A DNA stretch of 64,000 bases from Oerskovia jenensis (GCF_016907235.1 NZ_JAFBBO010000001.1:3534001-3598000), one strand, 5' to 3'; shown: positions 27,193 to 36,300, counted from the stretch's first letter. The notes: generated from the letters alone by a model not told the origin. Made by a program: numbers and translations.

Positions 27193-27957
27193 ATGTCGCA
27201 GACGAACCCGGCGCCCACCCTCCAGGACCTCGTCGACCGCGCCGTGATCCTGTCGGCCGAGCACCAGGCGCACTTCGCCGACCTGGGTGGTGAGTCGGCG
27301 TGGGACGCGGACCTGGAGGCGGGCACGCTCACGTTCCACAGCGAGATCCCCCTCGTGTGCGGGGCGCACTTCCTGGGCACGGCGGCGCCCGCGACGCAGA
27401 GCTGGCTGTGGGGGTGGCACAACGTCAACCATTTCCCAGAGGGGGTCGTGGCGGCCGCTGAGCACGTGCGTCAGCGTGGCATGACGGGCGGGATCTTCGA
27501 GCTCAGCTCGCCGGAGATCCTGCTGACGGACGCGGTCCCGTACCGGCTCGCGCTCGCCGCCAAGGCTGTGACGGGGCACTTCACGCACTTCGCCGGCCCG
27601 ACGGGCGGCGGCACGTGTGCCTGGTTCCTGCTGACGCACCCACGGTTCGACCTGCCGCCGGCCACGGTCGCGCGGGTCGCGCGGGTGATCTCGGAGGGGT
27701 TGGGCAGTACGGCGGTCGCGGATCACCGTCGGGCCGTGCGCGCCTACGCGGTCCTGCGCGGGCTCGACATCCGTTGGGCGGACGAGCAGACCGCGGTCGT
27801 GGGTGCGGGGGACGGTGAGGTGACGGTGTCGTTCGACGAGCGGGGCCGCCTGAGCGACCTGTCGACGACGCTCACGTCGGTCCCTGAGCCTGCGCCCGCA
27901 CCGCTCGCGGCCCCCGAGGTCCCGGAGCGCCGCGGCTGGTTCGGTCGCAAGAAGTAG
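27193..27957 (+). CDS. DUF6882-like protein
   Basis: The 254-residue product matches proteins annotated as DUF6882: LVDRAVILSAEHQAHFADLG, WLWGWHNVNHFPEGVV and CAWFLLTHPRFDLPP. It has no signal or membrane segment and no recognised catalytic motif. A Pro/Ala-rich linker leads to a short basic tail (RGWFGRKK). It lies between popR and clpP4, but on the strand convergent with clpP, so functional linkage to the protease is not supported. Confidence 0.65.
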   Translation: MSQTNPAPTLQDLVDRAVILSAEHQAHFADLGGESAWDADLEAGTLTFHSEIPLVCGAHFLGTAAPATQSWLWGWHNVNHFPEGVVAAAEHVRQRGMTGGIFELSSPEILLTDAVPYRLALAAKAVTGHFTHFAGPTGGGTCAWFLLTHPRFDLPPATVARVARVISEGLGSTAVADHRRAVRAYAVLRGLDIRWADEQTAVVGAGDGEVTVSFDERGRLSDLSTTLTSVPEPAPAPLAAPEVPERRGWFGRKK

Positions 27958-28014
27958 CTCACCCCCTGGGTGCCCGGCCTTCGCGGCCCGCACCCGGCCG
28001 CACCCGGGCGCGGG

Positions 28015-28064
28015 AGGTGAGCGCCGCCGTCGGGCAGGAGAAGGCCCGACGGCGGCGCTCACCT
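28015..28064. terminator. 21-bp perfect bidirectional hairpin
   Basis: Arms are 28015-28035 and 28044-28064, perfectly paired, between the convergent DUF6882 and clpP4 genes. The clpP4 stop codon overlaps the right arm. The arm contains GCGCCGCCGTCGGGC, a sequence shared with the hairpins at 32405 and 49708. Confidence 0.85.
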
Positions 28065-28668
28065 ACGCGGCCACGGCCAGCTTGCGCGAGGTCACGACCG
28101 CGTCGGCGAGCCCGTACTCCACGGCCTGGGGCGCGGTGAAGATGCGGTCGCGGTCGGTGTCGGCACGCAGCCGCTCGACGGACTGACCCGTGTGCCGGGC
28201 CAGGACGAGCTCGGTCTCCTCGCGCAGGCGCAGGATCTCCTGGGCCTGGAGCGTCAGGTCGGAGATGGTGCCCTCGGCGCCGCCCGACGGCTGGTGCAGC
28301 AGGACGCGCGAGTGCTCGAGCACGAACCGCTTGCCGGGCGTGCCCGCGGCGAGCAGCACCGCGGCGGCCGACGCGGCCTGCCCCATGCAGATCGTCGAGA
28401 CGTCGCAGCGGATGAACTGGAGCGTGTCGTAGATGGCCATGAGGGCGGTGATCGACCCGCCGGGGGAGTTGATGTAGAGGCCGATCTCCTGGTCGGGGGC
28501 ATCCGACTCGAGGTGCAGGAGCTGGGCCATGACGACGTTGGCGACGCCGTCGTCGATCTCGGTGCCGAGGAAGACGATGCGCTCCGAGAGGAGGCGGCTG
28601 AAGACGTCGAACGCGCGCTCGCCGAGCGGGGTGCGCTCGACGACCGTGGGGATCGTGTAGCTGGACAT
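28063..28668 (-). CDS. clpP4: ATP-dependent Clp protease proteolytic subunit, ClpP4-type
   Basis: This 201-residue serine peptidase forms barrel rings with its partner and degrades unfolded substrates delivered by ClpX or ClpC. The triad is complete: Ser in [14 protein letters not shown] (near 101), His in [12 protein letters not shown] (near 126) and Asp in DTDRDRIF (near 175). The ATG at 28668 overlaps the stop of the upstream clpP by one base (TGATG), so the two are translationally coupled. The pair, next to a PopR-like activator, corresponds to the second (clpP3-clpP4) set of actinomycetes and not to the housekeeping clpP1-clpP2 set, which lies next to tig/clpX. Confidence 0.9.
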   Translation of the reverse strand: MSSYTIPTVVERTPLGERAFDVFSRLLSERIVFLGTEIDDGVANVVMAQLLHLESDAPDQEIGLYINSPGGSITALMAIYDTLQFIRCDVSTICMGQAASAAAVLLAAGTPGKRFVLEHSRVLLHQPSGGAEGTISDLTLQAQEILRLREETELVLARHTGQSVERLRADTDRDRIFTAPQAVEYGLADAVVTSRKLAVAA

Positions 28669-29303
28669 CAGAGGCCGACCTTCCGAGAACCGGCGGTGGG
28701 GCGGACGTCGTCGACCGACGTGACGACGTGGTCGACCATGCCGTAGGCGAGGGCCTGGGAGGCCGTGAACCAGCGGTCGCGGTCGCTGTCCGCGGTCACG
28801 GTCTCGGTGGTCTGGCCCGTGTGCTCGGCCGTGAGCCGGTGCATGAGTCCCTTGGTGTACTCGAGGTTCTCGGCCTGGATCGCGATGTCCACGGCCGTCC
28901 CCCCGATCCCGGCGGACGGCTGGTGCATCATGATGCGCGCGTGGGGGAGCGCGTAGCGCTTGCCCGCGGTGCCCGTGCACAGCAGGAACTGACCCATGCT
29001 CGCGGCGAAGCCCATCGCGAGCGTGCTGACGTCGTTGGGCACGAGCTGGATGGTGTCGTAGATCGCGAGGCCCGCGCTCACCGAGCCGCCGGGCGAGTTG
29101 ATGTAGAGGGCGATGTCGGCGCGGGGGTCCTCGGCCGAGAGCAGGAGGAGCTGGGCGCACACGCGGTTCGCGACGGCGTCGTCGACGGCGGTGCCGAGGA
29201 CGACGATGCGCTGGTGCAGCAGGCGCGAGGCGAGCTGGTCGTCGAACGGGGAGGTGGGCGGCGGGGCCGCCTCGGACCGCAGGAGCGGTGGCTGGTTCGT
29301 CAT
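28668..29303 (-). CDS. clpP3: ATP-dependent Clp protease proteolytic subunit, ClpP3-type
   Basis: The 211-residue ClpP homologue is first in the two-gene operon. Catalytic Ser is in [12 protein letters not shown] (near 109), His in [16 protein letters not shown] (near 134) and Asp in DSDRDRWF (near 183), so the enzyme is predicted active. ATG 29303 is chosen, with GGAGG upstream and the family start [17 protein letters not shown] close behind. Two PopR-type palindromes at 29345-29374 precede it by about 40 bases, which argues for activation by the PopR-like protein at 26567. Confidence 0.92.
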   Translation of the reverse strand: MTNQPPLLRSEAAPPPTSPFDDQLASRLLHQRIVVLGTAVDDAVANRVCAQLLLLSAEDPRADIALYINSPGGSVSAGLAIYDTIQLVPNDVSTLAMGFAASMGQFLLCTGTAGKRYALPHARIMMHQPSAGIGGTAVDIAIQAENLEYTKGLMHRLTAEHTGQTTETVTADSDRDRWFTASQALAYGMVDHVVTSVDDVRPTAGSRKVGL

Positions 29304-29344
29304 GCCTCGACCCTGCCTCCGCCGAGGTGGTCGGGGCACGGAGA

Positions 29345-29374
29345 TCTGCCCGGGGCGGATCTGCCGACGGCAGA
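29345..29374 (-). promoter_or_regulatory. Two tandem PopR-type boxes upstream of clpP3
   Basis: 29360-29374 reads TCTGCC-GAC-GGCAGA, exactly the TCTGCC-N3-GGCAGA element described for Streptomyces PopR. 29345-29359 reads TCTGCC-CGG-GGCGGA, one base off. They abut at a 15-base period, within 42-71 bases of the clpP3 start. Confidence 0.8.
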
Positions 29375-29421
29375 CGGCTGCTCCGCCGTGCTCGGGTGCG
29401 GCGACGGACCGCGGCAGCCGG

Positions 29422-29649
29422 TCAGGCGATCGGGCGGCCCGAGTGCAGGCGGGCGGCGAGGCGGGCGCGGTCCTCGGCGGCGGCGTCGAGCCCGGCGTGA
29501 CGGGCGGTCCGCAGCGCGTGCGAGGCGGCGCGGTGCTCACCCCACGTCGTGAGCCGGGCGCCGGCGGCGACGAGGAACCGGTCGCTCGGGCGCAGGGCGC
29601 GCAGCGACGGCGAACGAAGGTCCGAACGGGTCGGGGCGTAGGTGCTCAT
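29422..29649 (-). CDS. Small hypothetical protein, 75 aa
   Basis: The product starts STYAPTRSDLRSPSLRALRP and has no signal, membrane segment or recognised domain. It is Ala/Arg-rich and probably helical (ASHALRTARHAGLDAAAEDR). Its ATG overlaps the stop of the upstream winged-helix regulator (ATGA at 29646-29649), so the two are almost certainly translated together. It could be a partner or anti-regulator. No function is claimed. Confidence 0.6.
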   Translation of the reverse strand: MSTYAPTRSDLRSPSLRALRPSDRFLVAAGARLTTWGEHRAASHALRTARHAGLDAAAEDRARLAARLHSGRPIA

Positions 29650-30275
29650 GAGGGGTTCTCCTTGCCGTTGATCAGGGGGAACGCGTTGAAGTGGACCTGG
29701 ACGGGGCGGGCCCCGGGGGTGTCCTGCTGACCGGCGAACCGGTCGAGGACGGTCTCGCTGAAGCGCTGCCACTCGGCCTGGACCTCCGCGAGCTGTTCCT
29801 TGGTGAGCCACATGTTGATCGTGGCGAGCGTCGCGCCGGCGTCGAGCCAGGCGCGGTCGAGGGTGCGGGCGTTGTCGAGGAAGTCCATGATCTTGCGCTG
29901 GCGCATGGCCTCGAACTCGCGGTTGACGGTGCTGGTCGCGGTGAGGGTCCCGTCCCCGGCCCCGGCCTCGTCGTCGGGCAGCTCGATCGTGAACCCGCCG
30001 GGGGTCCGTTCCCACCAGCGCTCGCGCGCGGTGCCGCGACCCGGGACCTCCTGGACGAAACCGTGGCGCTCGAGCTGGCGCAGGTGGTAGCTCGTGGCTC
30101 CGCTCGTCTCGGCGAGCAGCACGGCGAGACCGCTCGCGGTCAGGGCGCTGTGGTGGCCCAGGAGGTCGAGGATCTGGATCCGGAGCGGGTGCGACAGCGC
30201 CTTGAGCGCGTCGGGGCCGACGGCCCGCTGCGCGGGGTGCTCGGCTGCCTGCTCGGGGTCGTGGTTCGTGGGCAT
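29646..30275 (-). CDS. ArsR-like winged-helix transcriptional regulator
   Basis: The 209-residue protein has a winged helix near residues 20-85: DALKALSHPLRIQILDLLGH, then SGATSYHLRQLERHGFVQEV. A longer C-terminal domain follows (about 100-209) with helical segments such as EFEAMRQRKIMDFLDNAR. This layout is typical of multidrug or stress-linked HTH_20/ArsR-like regulators. ATG 30275 is chosen because the conserved HTH starts soon after; upstream codons are in the operator region. A series of 14-base direct repeats lies immediately upstream, suggesting autoregulation. It is coupled to the 75-residue protein downstream. Confidence 0.85.
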   Translation of the reverse strand: MPTNHDPEQAAEHPAQRAVGPDALKALSHPLRIQILDLLGHHSALTASGLAVLLAETSGATSYHLRQLERHGFVQEVPGRGTARERWWERTPGGFTIELPDDEAGAGDGTLTATSTVNREFEAMRQRKIMDFLDNARTLDRAWLDAGATLATINMWLTKEQLAEVQAEWQRFSETVLDRFAGQQDTPGARPVQVHFNAFPLINGKENPS

Positions 30276-30291
30276 GGCACCACCGTAGCGA

Positions 30292-30337
30292 TGCAAAGAT
30301 CTCTTTGCAAGAGTTTCTTTGCAACGACTTCTTTGGA
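30292..30337 (-). promoter_or_regulatory. Operator array upstream of the winged-helix regulator
   Basis: Read on the minus strand, TTGCAAAGA-type elements recur every 14 bases (CCAAAGAA, TTGCAAAGAA, TTGCAAAGAG, TTGCATCG). The proximal pair forms a palindrome, TGCAAAGA-TC-TCTTTGCA (30292-30309). The array begins 17 bases before the regulator ATG. Confidence 0.65.
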
Positions 30338-30362
30338 CCTGTCGGCTGGTCGCGGCCCCGGT

Positions 30363-30442
30363 GAGACGGGTGCTTGCGCACGAGACGGGTCTCTCGGTGG
30401 CCGGTCGGGACACCCGTCTCGCGCAGAACCACCCGTCTCGTG
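30363..30442. repeat. Nested hairpin with four CGAGACGGGT elements
   Basis: Two GAGACGGGT elements (30363, 30382) are followed by two complementary ACCCGTCTC elements (30412, 30431), giving nested or alternative stems of about 10 bp plus GCGC pairs, 80 bases in all. It lies after the marR stop (minus strand, 30476) and before the winged-helix promoter, so it can terminate marR transcription. Confidence 0.7.
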
Positions 30443-30475
30443 TGGGATCGACCCGACCCTCGGTCTGCTGTGCCC

Positions 30476-31030
30476 TCAGGCCCCCGCGGTGCGCCCGCCG
30501 CGCTTGTACGCGTCCAGGTCGTCGTTGAGCCGTTCGAGCAGCTCGCCCAGCAGGGCTCGGTCGAGCCGGGACCAGTCCGCCAGGACCTCGGCGTAGAGCT
30601 CGGCGCGCAGCCCGCGGTGACGGGACAGCTCGTCGATGCCCTGCGGTGTGGCTTCCACCAGGACGGCGCGCCCGTCGGCGGGGTCGCGCGTGCGGCGCGC
30701 GAGGCCGGCCTTCTCCATCGCGACGACCTGCCGGGTCACGGTCGAGGCGTCGAGGCCCAGGTGGTCGGCGAGGGTGTTGACGTTCTGGGCCCCGTCGACG
30801 AGCAGGTCGTGGAGCAGGAGGTAGGCCGAGCGGTCGAGGGTGCCGCTGCGTGGTCCGTCCGTGCGTGCGGTCCGGGACCGGCCTGCGGCCGTGGTGCGCT
30901 CGGCCCGGCGCAGGAGCTGGGCGAGCTCGAGCTCGATGGTCGACAGCACCTCTCGAGAGGCCAGGTCCTGCTCGTTCTCGCCCTCGTCGGGCGACCGATC
31001 CCCAGAACTGTTACCCCGAGCAACTGTCAT
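30476..31030 (-). CDS. MarR family transcriptional regulator
   Basis: The 184-residue protein has the MarR winged helix (about 85-140): LLVDGAQNVNTLADHLGLDA, STVTRQVVAMEKAGLARRTR, then the DPADGRAVLVEAT wing. The first 60 residues are charged and unlikely to be folded. A TAGAAT -10 box sits six bases before the ATG on the minus strand, so the mRNA is probably leaderless. It is divergent from an MFS exporter, the usual arrangement for a local repressor and its target. Confidence 0.9.
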   Translation of the reverse strand: MTVARGNSSGDRSPDEGENEQDLASREVLSTIELELAQLLRRAERTTAAGRSRTARTDGPRSGTLDRSAYLLLHDLLVDGAQNVNTLADHLGLDASTVTRQVVAMEKAGLARRTRDPADGRAVLVEATPQGIDELSRHRGLRAELYAEVLADWSRLDRALLGELLERLNDDLDAYKRGGRTAGA

Positions 31031-31066
31031 AGGTGTATTCTACAGACAGTTACCTGCATGATGCAG
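31022..31066. promoter_or_regulatory. Overlapping divergent promoters with operator, marR/MFS
   Basis: AACTGTC (31022-31028) and GACAGTT (31045-31051) form an inverted repeat around two overlapping -10 boxes: TAGAAT on minus (31042-31037) and TATTCT on plus (31036-31041). A second palindrome, CTGCAT-G-ATGCAG, is at 31054-31066. One bound repressor would block both promoters. Confidence 0.6.
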
Positions 31067-31157
31067 ATAAATGCCGATCGGCGTCGCCGCGGGCCCGCAT
31101 GGCCCGTGCCCGTGCCGACGGCACCCATCAAGCACCCACCAGGCCCTCGGGGGACGT

Positions 31158-32393
31158 GTGTCCAGAACCACCAGGAACGAGCCCAACAAGACCGCGATCT
31201 ACGCGACCGCCCTCACCGCCTTCTTCGCCATCGCGGGCATCGCGGTGGTCGACCCGATCCTGCCGATCATCGGCCAGGAGATCGGCGCGAGCACGTGGCA
31301 GATCGAGCTGCTCTTCACGGCCTACATCGCGGTCATGGCGATCGGCATGATCCCGGCCGTCCTGGCGACGGGCAGGTTCGGCTACAAGAAGGTCCTCGGC
31401 GCGGGCGTGAGCCTGGTCGCCGTCGCGGCGATCCTCGCGGCGCTCTCGCAGAACATCGGGCAGCTCGCCGCGCTGCGCGGCCTGTGGGGGCTGGGCAACG
31501 CGATGTTCTTCGCGACCGCGATGGTCCTGCTCGTCTCGCTCGCGAACGACCGCGAGTGGGTCGTGGGGCTGTTCGAGACGTGCGTGGGCCTCGGCTTCGC
31601 GGTCGGTCCGCTCATCGGTGGCCTGCTGGGCCAGTTCTCGTGGCGCATCCCGTTCCTCGCGTGCGGCCTGTTCATGATCGTGGCGCTCGCGCTGTCGATC
31701 ACGCGCCTCAAGGACCCTGCGGAGAAGCCCGTGCCGCTCCACGTGGGCCAGGTCTTCGCGCTCTTCCGCAAGCCGGGTTTCCGGGCGCTGTGCATCGTGA
31801 CCGCGGCCTACAACTTCGTCTTCTTCATCATCCTGGGCTACACCCCGGTGTTCCTGGGGCTCGACGTCATCCCGCTCGGACTCGTCTTCACGGCGTGGGG
31901 CATCGGTCTCGCGTTCGGCATCCTCGTCGTGGGGCACAGGCTCGCGCACACGGTCGGCGCGGTGCAGACCATGGGGATCGCGGTCGTCGGGGTGCTCCTG
32001 GCCACGGTCGCGCTCGCGCTCGACCTCGGCACGGCCGGCTCGGTCGTCGTCCTGGTCGTCGCGGGCGTGTTCATGGGCATCGCGAACGCGAACCTCACGG
32101 ACCTCTCGCTCGCGCTCGGCAGCCCGGACCGTCGCGTGACCACGGGCGCCTTCAACCTGGTCCGGTGGGGCTTCGCGGCCCCGGCCCCCGTGATCGCGGG
32201 CCTGCTCCACCCGGTCGGCCTCACGGTCCCGTACTGGGTCGGCGCTGGGGTGCTGCTCGTCGGGGTCGTCGCGTTCCTCGCGACCGCGCACCGGATGGCG
32301 GGCGAGCTGGGGGAGTCGGTCCTGTGGTCGCGCTGGAACCGGCGGGCCCGGGCGGTCGAGGGGACGCCCGAGGAGGCGCTGGGCGAGATCTGA
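31158..32393 (+). CDS. MFS transporter, drug-efflux type
   Basis: The 411-residue major facilitator protein has about 12 TM helices. Family features include IAVVDPILPIIGQEIGAS at TM1, the TGRFGYKKVLGAGVSLVA loop 2-3 motif and LFETCVGLGFAVGPLIGGLL in TM5 (the antiporter-type motif C). GTG 31158, with GGGGGA nearby, is preferred; ATG 31071 would add a 29-residue hydrophilic extension. It is divergent from the MarR regulator and is probably repressed by it. The substrate is unknown. The end converges on a second marR gene across a long hairpin. Confidence 0.88.
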   Translation: MSRTTRNEPNKTAIYATALTAFFAIAGIAVVDPILPIIGQEIGASTWQIELLFTAYIAVMAIGMIPAVLATGRFGYKKVLGAGVSLVAVAAILAALSQNIGQLAALRGLWGLGNAMFFATAMVLLVSLANDREWVVGLFETCVGLGFAVGPLIGGLLGQFSWRIPFLACGLFMIVALALSITRLKDPAEKPVPLHVGQVFALFRKPGFRALCIVTAAYNFVFFIILGYTPVFLGLDVIPLGLVFTAWGIGLAFGILVVGHRLAHTVGAVQTMGIAVVGVLLATVALALDLGTAGSVVVLVVAGVFMGIANANLTDLSLALGSPDRRVTTGAFNLVRWGFAAPAPVIAGLLHPVGLTVPYWVGAGVLLVGVVAFLATAHRMAGELGESVLWSRWNRRARAVEGTPEEALGEI

Positions 32394-32404
32394 GCGGGAG
32401 GCGC

Positions 32405-32484
32405 GCGGCGCCGTCGGGCACCCTTCGCGGGGTGCGCCCCGCGTGCCCGGGGCGACGGGCCTGCCGTGCGCCCGACGGCGCCGC
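32405..32484. terminator. 15-bp-arm bidirectional hairpin
   Basis: GCGGCGCCGTCGGGC (32405-32419) pairs perfectly with 32470-32484 between the convergent MFS and marR genes. The 50-base loop contains further pairing. The arm is related to those at 28015 and 49708. Confidence 0.75.
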
Positions 32485-32495
32485 TCGCCCCGGCT

Positions 32496-32993
32496 CTACG
32501 CCTCGCCCTGGTCGGGTTCGCCCAGGGCGGGCGACTCGGGGCCGCCCTCGCGCACGACGCGCAGCAGCCCCGCGAGGCCCAGCCGGAGCCCTTCGAGCTC
32601 GTCGAGAGTCAGGCGTTCGAGCGTCTCGGGTCCGGCGGGTCCGTCGCTCGCGACGATGCTGCGCACGGCCTCGGCGCCGCGCTCGGTCGCGGCCACGAGC
32701 CGGACCCGGCCGTCCTCGGGGTCGGGGCGTCGGGAGGCCATGCCGGCGGCCTCGAGGCGGTCGACGATCCCGGAGATCGTGGCGGGGCTGACGCCCAGGA
32801 TCTCGCCCAGGTGGGCCGTGCTGCGCTCGCCGTCGATGAGCAGGATCCCCAGGGCGCGCATCTGCTGCGCGGTCAGGCGCGTGCGCATGAGCGGTTCGAG
32901 GCGTCGTGCGAGCACGAGCTCCTGCAGGGTGCGCTGTGCGTCGATCAGCTCGCGCTGGAGCCGGGCGCGATCGCCAGGGGGGTCCGAGGTCAC
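32496..32993 (-). CDS. MarR family transcriptional regulator (likely controls the RND gene)
   Basis: The 165-residue MarR protein has a winged helix around residues 50-110: LTAQQMRALGILLIDGERST, ILGVSPATISGIVDRLEAAG and RRPDPEDGRVRLVAAT. It is divergent from the RND transporter gene at 33340. The intergenic region carries a TTAGC-N5-GCTAA palindrome close to the RND start and a minisatellite close to this gene, so control of the RND exporter is likely. It is not closely similar to the MarR at 30476. Confidence 0.9.
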   Translation of the reverse strand: MTSDPPGDRARLQRELIDAQRTLQELVLARRLEPLMRTRLTAQQMRALGILLIDGERSTAHLGEILGVSPATISGIVDRLEAAGMASRRPDPEDGRVRLVAATERGAEAVRSIVASDGPAGPETLERLTLDELEGLRLGLAGLLRVVREGGPESPALGEPDQGEA

Positions 32994-33024
32994 GGCGAGA
33001 CTCTATCGGAGGCGCTCCGGGCGG

Positions 33025-33232
33025 CCGCCGGCCCGCGGGACCGCCGAGCCGCGGGGCCGCCGAGCCGCGGGGCCGCCGAGCCGAGGGACCGCCGAGCCGC
33101 AGGGCCGCCTAGCCGCAGGACCGCGGGGCCGCCGGACCGCAGGGCCGCCGAGCCGCATGCCCGCGGGGCCGCCGAGCCGCGGGGCCGCCTAGCCGCAGGC
33201 CCGCGGGGCCGCCGAGCCGACGGGCGGGCGTC
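33025..33232. repeat. GC-rich minisatellite, 16-base period
   Basis: Units of the type CCGCCGAGCCGCGGGG recur about every 16 bases (33041, 33057, 33073, 33089, 33105 and on, with some half-units), around 12 in all. They fill the space between the divergent marR and RND genes. Frames across it read as Arg/Pro/Gly repeats and are not taken as genes. Confidence 0.85.
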
Positions 33233-33274
33233 GCCCCGCTCGGTCCGCGAGACGCGGGAACTCTCGGGTTTTGC

Positions 33275-33290
33275 TTAGCGTTAGGCTAAC
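33275..33290. promoter_or_regulatory. Operator palindrome before the RND gene
   Basis: TTAGC-GTTAG-GCTAA (33275-33289) is a perfect inverted repeat that also contains GTTAG-G-CTAAC (33280-33290). It is 50 bases before the RND start and is a good candidate site for the neighbouring MarR protein. Confidence 0.6.
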
Positions 33291-33339
33291 GACCCTGCGA
33301 CGACGACGTCGTGACCATCCACCGCGCCCTGGAGGCCCC

Positions 33340-36300
33340 GTGTTCCGTCTCGCCCGAACGTCGTTGGCGAACCGCGCCGTCGTCGCGCTCGCCACGATCG
33401 CGATAGCCGTGTTCGGCGTCGTCAGCATGGGATCGCTCAAGCAGGAGCTCATCCCGAGCCTGCAGATCCCCACCGCCGCCGTCGTCGCCGTGTACCCCGG
33501 ATCCGCCCCCGCGATCGTCGAGCAGCAGGTCACCGCACCGCTCGAGACCGCCGCGCGCGGGGTCGACGGCGTCGAGGACGTCACGTCGAGCTCGTCGACC
33601 GGCATGTCGGTGACGACCGTGCAGTTCACCTACGGCACCGACATGGACCTCGCCGCGCAGCAGCTCCAGACCGCGGTCACGCGCGTGAGCAGCCAGCTCC
33701 CCGCCGACGTCGACCCGACCGTCGTGACCGGTTCGGTCGACGACCTCCCCGTCGTCCAGCTCGCGGTCTCGGGCGGCGCCGACGAGACCACGCTGGCGGA
33801 CACCGTCAACAGCGTCGTCGTGCCCGCCCTCGAAGAGGTCACGGACGTACGCAGCGTCGCGGTCAGCGGCATCGCCGACCAGCAGGTCACGATCGACCTC
33901 GACGTCGCGGCCCTCGCCGCGGCCGGGCTCAGCCCCGCCCAGGTCACCACGATCCTCCAGGACAACGGTGTCGTGATCCCCGCGGGCACCGTCGCCGCGG
34001 GCGACCGCACGCTGTCCGTCCAGGTCGGCTCGGCCGTGACCAGCACGGACGACCTGATCAACCTCCCGCTCGTCGCCGCGCCGTCGGCGGCGTCCACCCC
34101 CGGCGCGGCAGACGCCGCCCCGAGCGCTCCCGTGACCCTCGGGGACGTCGCCACGGTCACCGTGGCGCCGCAGCCCGCGACCTCCTACTCGCGCCTCGAC
34201 GGCGAGCCTGCGCTCGCCGTGGCGATCACCAAGACGCCGGCGGGCAACACGGTCGAGGTCTCGCACGCGGTCCAGAGCGCGATCGAGGACATGGACGGCG
34301 CTCTCGAGGCCAAGGACGTGCGCGTCGAGGTCGTGTTCGACCAGGCGCCGTTCATCGAGGAGTCCATCGAGGGCCTCGCGACCGAGGGCCTGCTCGGCCT
34401 GGTCTTCGCGGTCGTCGTGATCCTGCTGTTCCTCACGTCGCTGCGCTCGACCCTCGTCTCGGCCGTCTCGATCCCGCTCTCGCTGTTCGTGACGTTCATC
34501 GTCATGAACGCGACCGGCTATACCCTGAACATCCTCACGCTCGGTGCCATGACGGTCGCGATCGGGCGCGTGGTCGACGACTCGATCGTCGTCATCGAGA
34601 ACATCAAGCGGCACCTGTCCTACGGCGAGCAGAAGACCGCCGCGATCCTCACCGCGGTCAAGGAGGTCGGCGGCGCGATCACGGCCTCGACCGTCTGCAC
34701 CGTCGCGGTCTTCCTGCCCATCGCGCTGGTCGGCGGCATGGTCGGCGAGCTGTTCCGCCCGTTCGCCATGACCGTCGCGATCGCCATGGCCGCGTCGCTG
34801 TTCGTCGCCCTGACGATCGTGCCCGTGCTGGCCTACTGGTTCATCAAGGCTCCTGTCGTCCCGGCCGACCCCGAGCAGGCCAAGGTCCTCGCGGACCAGG
34901 CACGCGAGGTCGCCGAGGCCAAGGAGCGTCGCGGGCTGTGGCAGCGGGGCTACCTGCCCACGCTGCGCGCCGCGCTGCGCCACCCCGCGATCACCCTGAC
35001 CATCGCGGTCGCGGTGCTCGCGGGCACGGTCGCGCTCGTGCCGCGCCTCGAGACCAACTTCCTCGGCGACTCGGGCCAGGACACCCTGACGGTCACCGAG
35101 ACCTTCGCCCCGGGTACCTCGCTCGCGACGCAGGACGCCGCGGCGCGCGAGGTCGAGGACGCGCTCCTCGGGCTCGACGTGGTCGACACGGTCCAGACGA
35201 CCGTGGGCTCGGCGGGCGGCCCCGAGGCCGCGTTCTTCGGCGGCGGCGGCTCGCCGCAGGCCACGTTCTCGCTCACGCTCGACGCGGAGGCCGACGGCGT
35301 GGCGGCGCAGCAGGAGGTCCGGGACGCGGTCGCGGACCTCGGCGGCGACGACTCCGAGGGGATCACGGTCGCCGGCGCCGACGCGGCGTTCGGCAGCTCG
35401 ACGGTCGACCTCGTCGTCCGCGCGCCCGACACCGAGACGCTCGCCGCCGCGGCGGACCAGGTCCAGCAGCTCGCCGAGGACACCGAGGGGGCGTCCGAGG
35501 TCACGAACAACCTCGCGAGCGCCCAGTCCACGATCCAGGTGACGGTCGACCGGGACGCGGCAGCCGCCGTCGGGCTGACCGAGACCCAGGTCGCGGGCAC
35601 CGTCGCGAGCCTCATGTCGCCCTCGCCCGTGGGCACCGTGAACCTCGGTGACGGGCCCGTGCAGGTGCGCGTCGCCGTCGGGCAGGCTCCTGCCACGGTC
35701 GACGAGCTCCAGGCGCTCGTCGTGCCCACGGCCGCGGGCGTCGTCCCGCTCACGCAGATCGCGAGCATCGACGAGGTCGACGTGCCCACCTCGATCTCGC
35801 GGGTCAACGGCGAGCGCAGCGCGACCATCGCCGTCACGCCCGCGGGCCAGGACCTCGGCACGCTCACCACGGCTCTCACGGCGGCGATCGACGACCTCGA
35901 GCTGCCGGGCGGCGCGACCGTCGAGCTCGGCGGCGTCGCGACCCAGCAGGCCGACGCGTTCGCCGACCTGGGGCTCGCGCTCCTGGTCGCGATCGCGATC
36001 GTCTACCTCGTCATGGTCGCGACGTTCCGCAGCCTGCTGCAGCCGTTCATCCTGCTCGTGTCGATCCCGTTCGCCGCGACGGGCGCGCTGCTCCTGCTGC
36101 TCGCGACCGGCACGCCGCTCGGGGTCCCCGCCCTGATCGGCATGCTCATGCTCGTCGGGATCGTGGTCTCGAACGCGATCGTCCTGATCGACCTCATCAA
36201 CCAGTACCGCGCGCAGGGCCGCGGGCTGGACGAGGCCGTGATGGAGGGCTCGCGCAAGCGTCTGCGGCCCATCGTCATGACGGCCGCGGCGACGATCTTC

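Noticed and set aside
33025-33232. CRISPR array or coding repeat
   Set aside because: Repeats are contiguous 16-base degenerate units without spacers, and all frames give Arg/Pro/Gly strings. No cas genes are present in the window.
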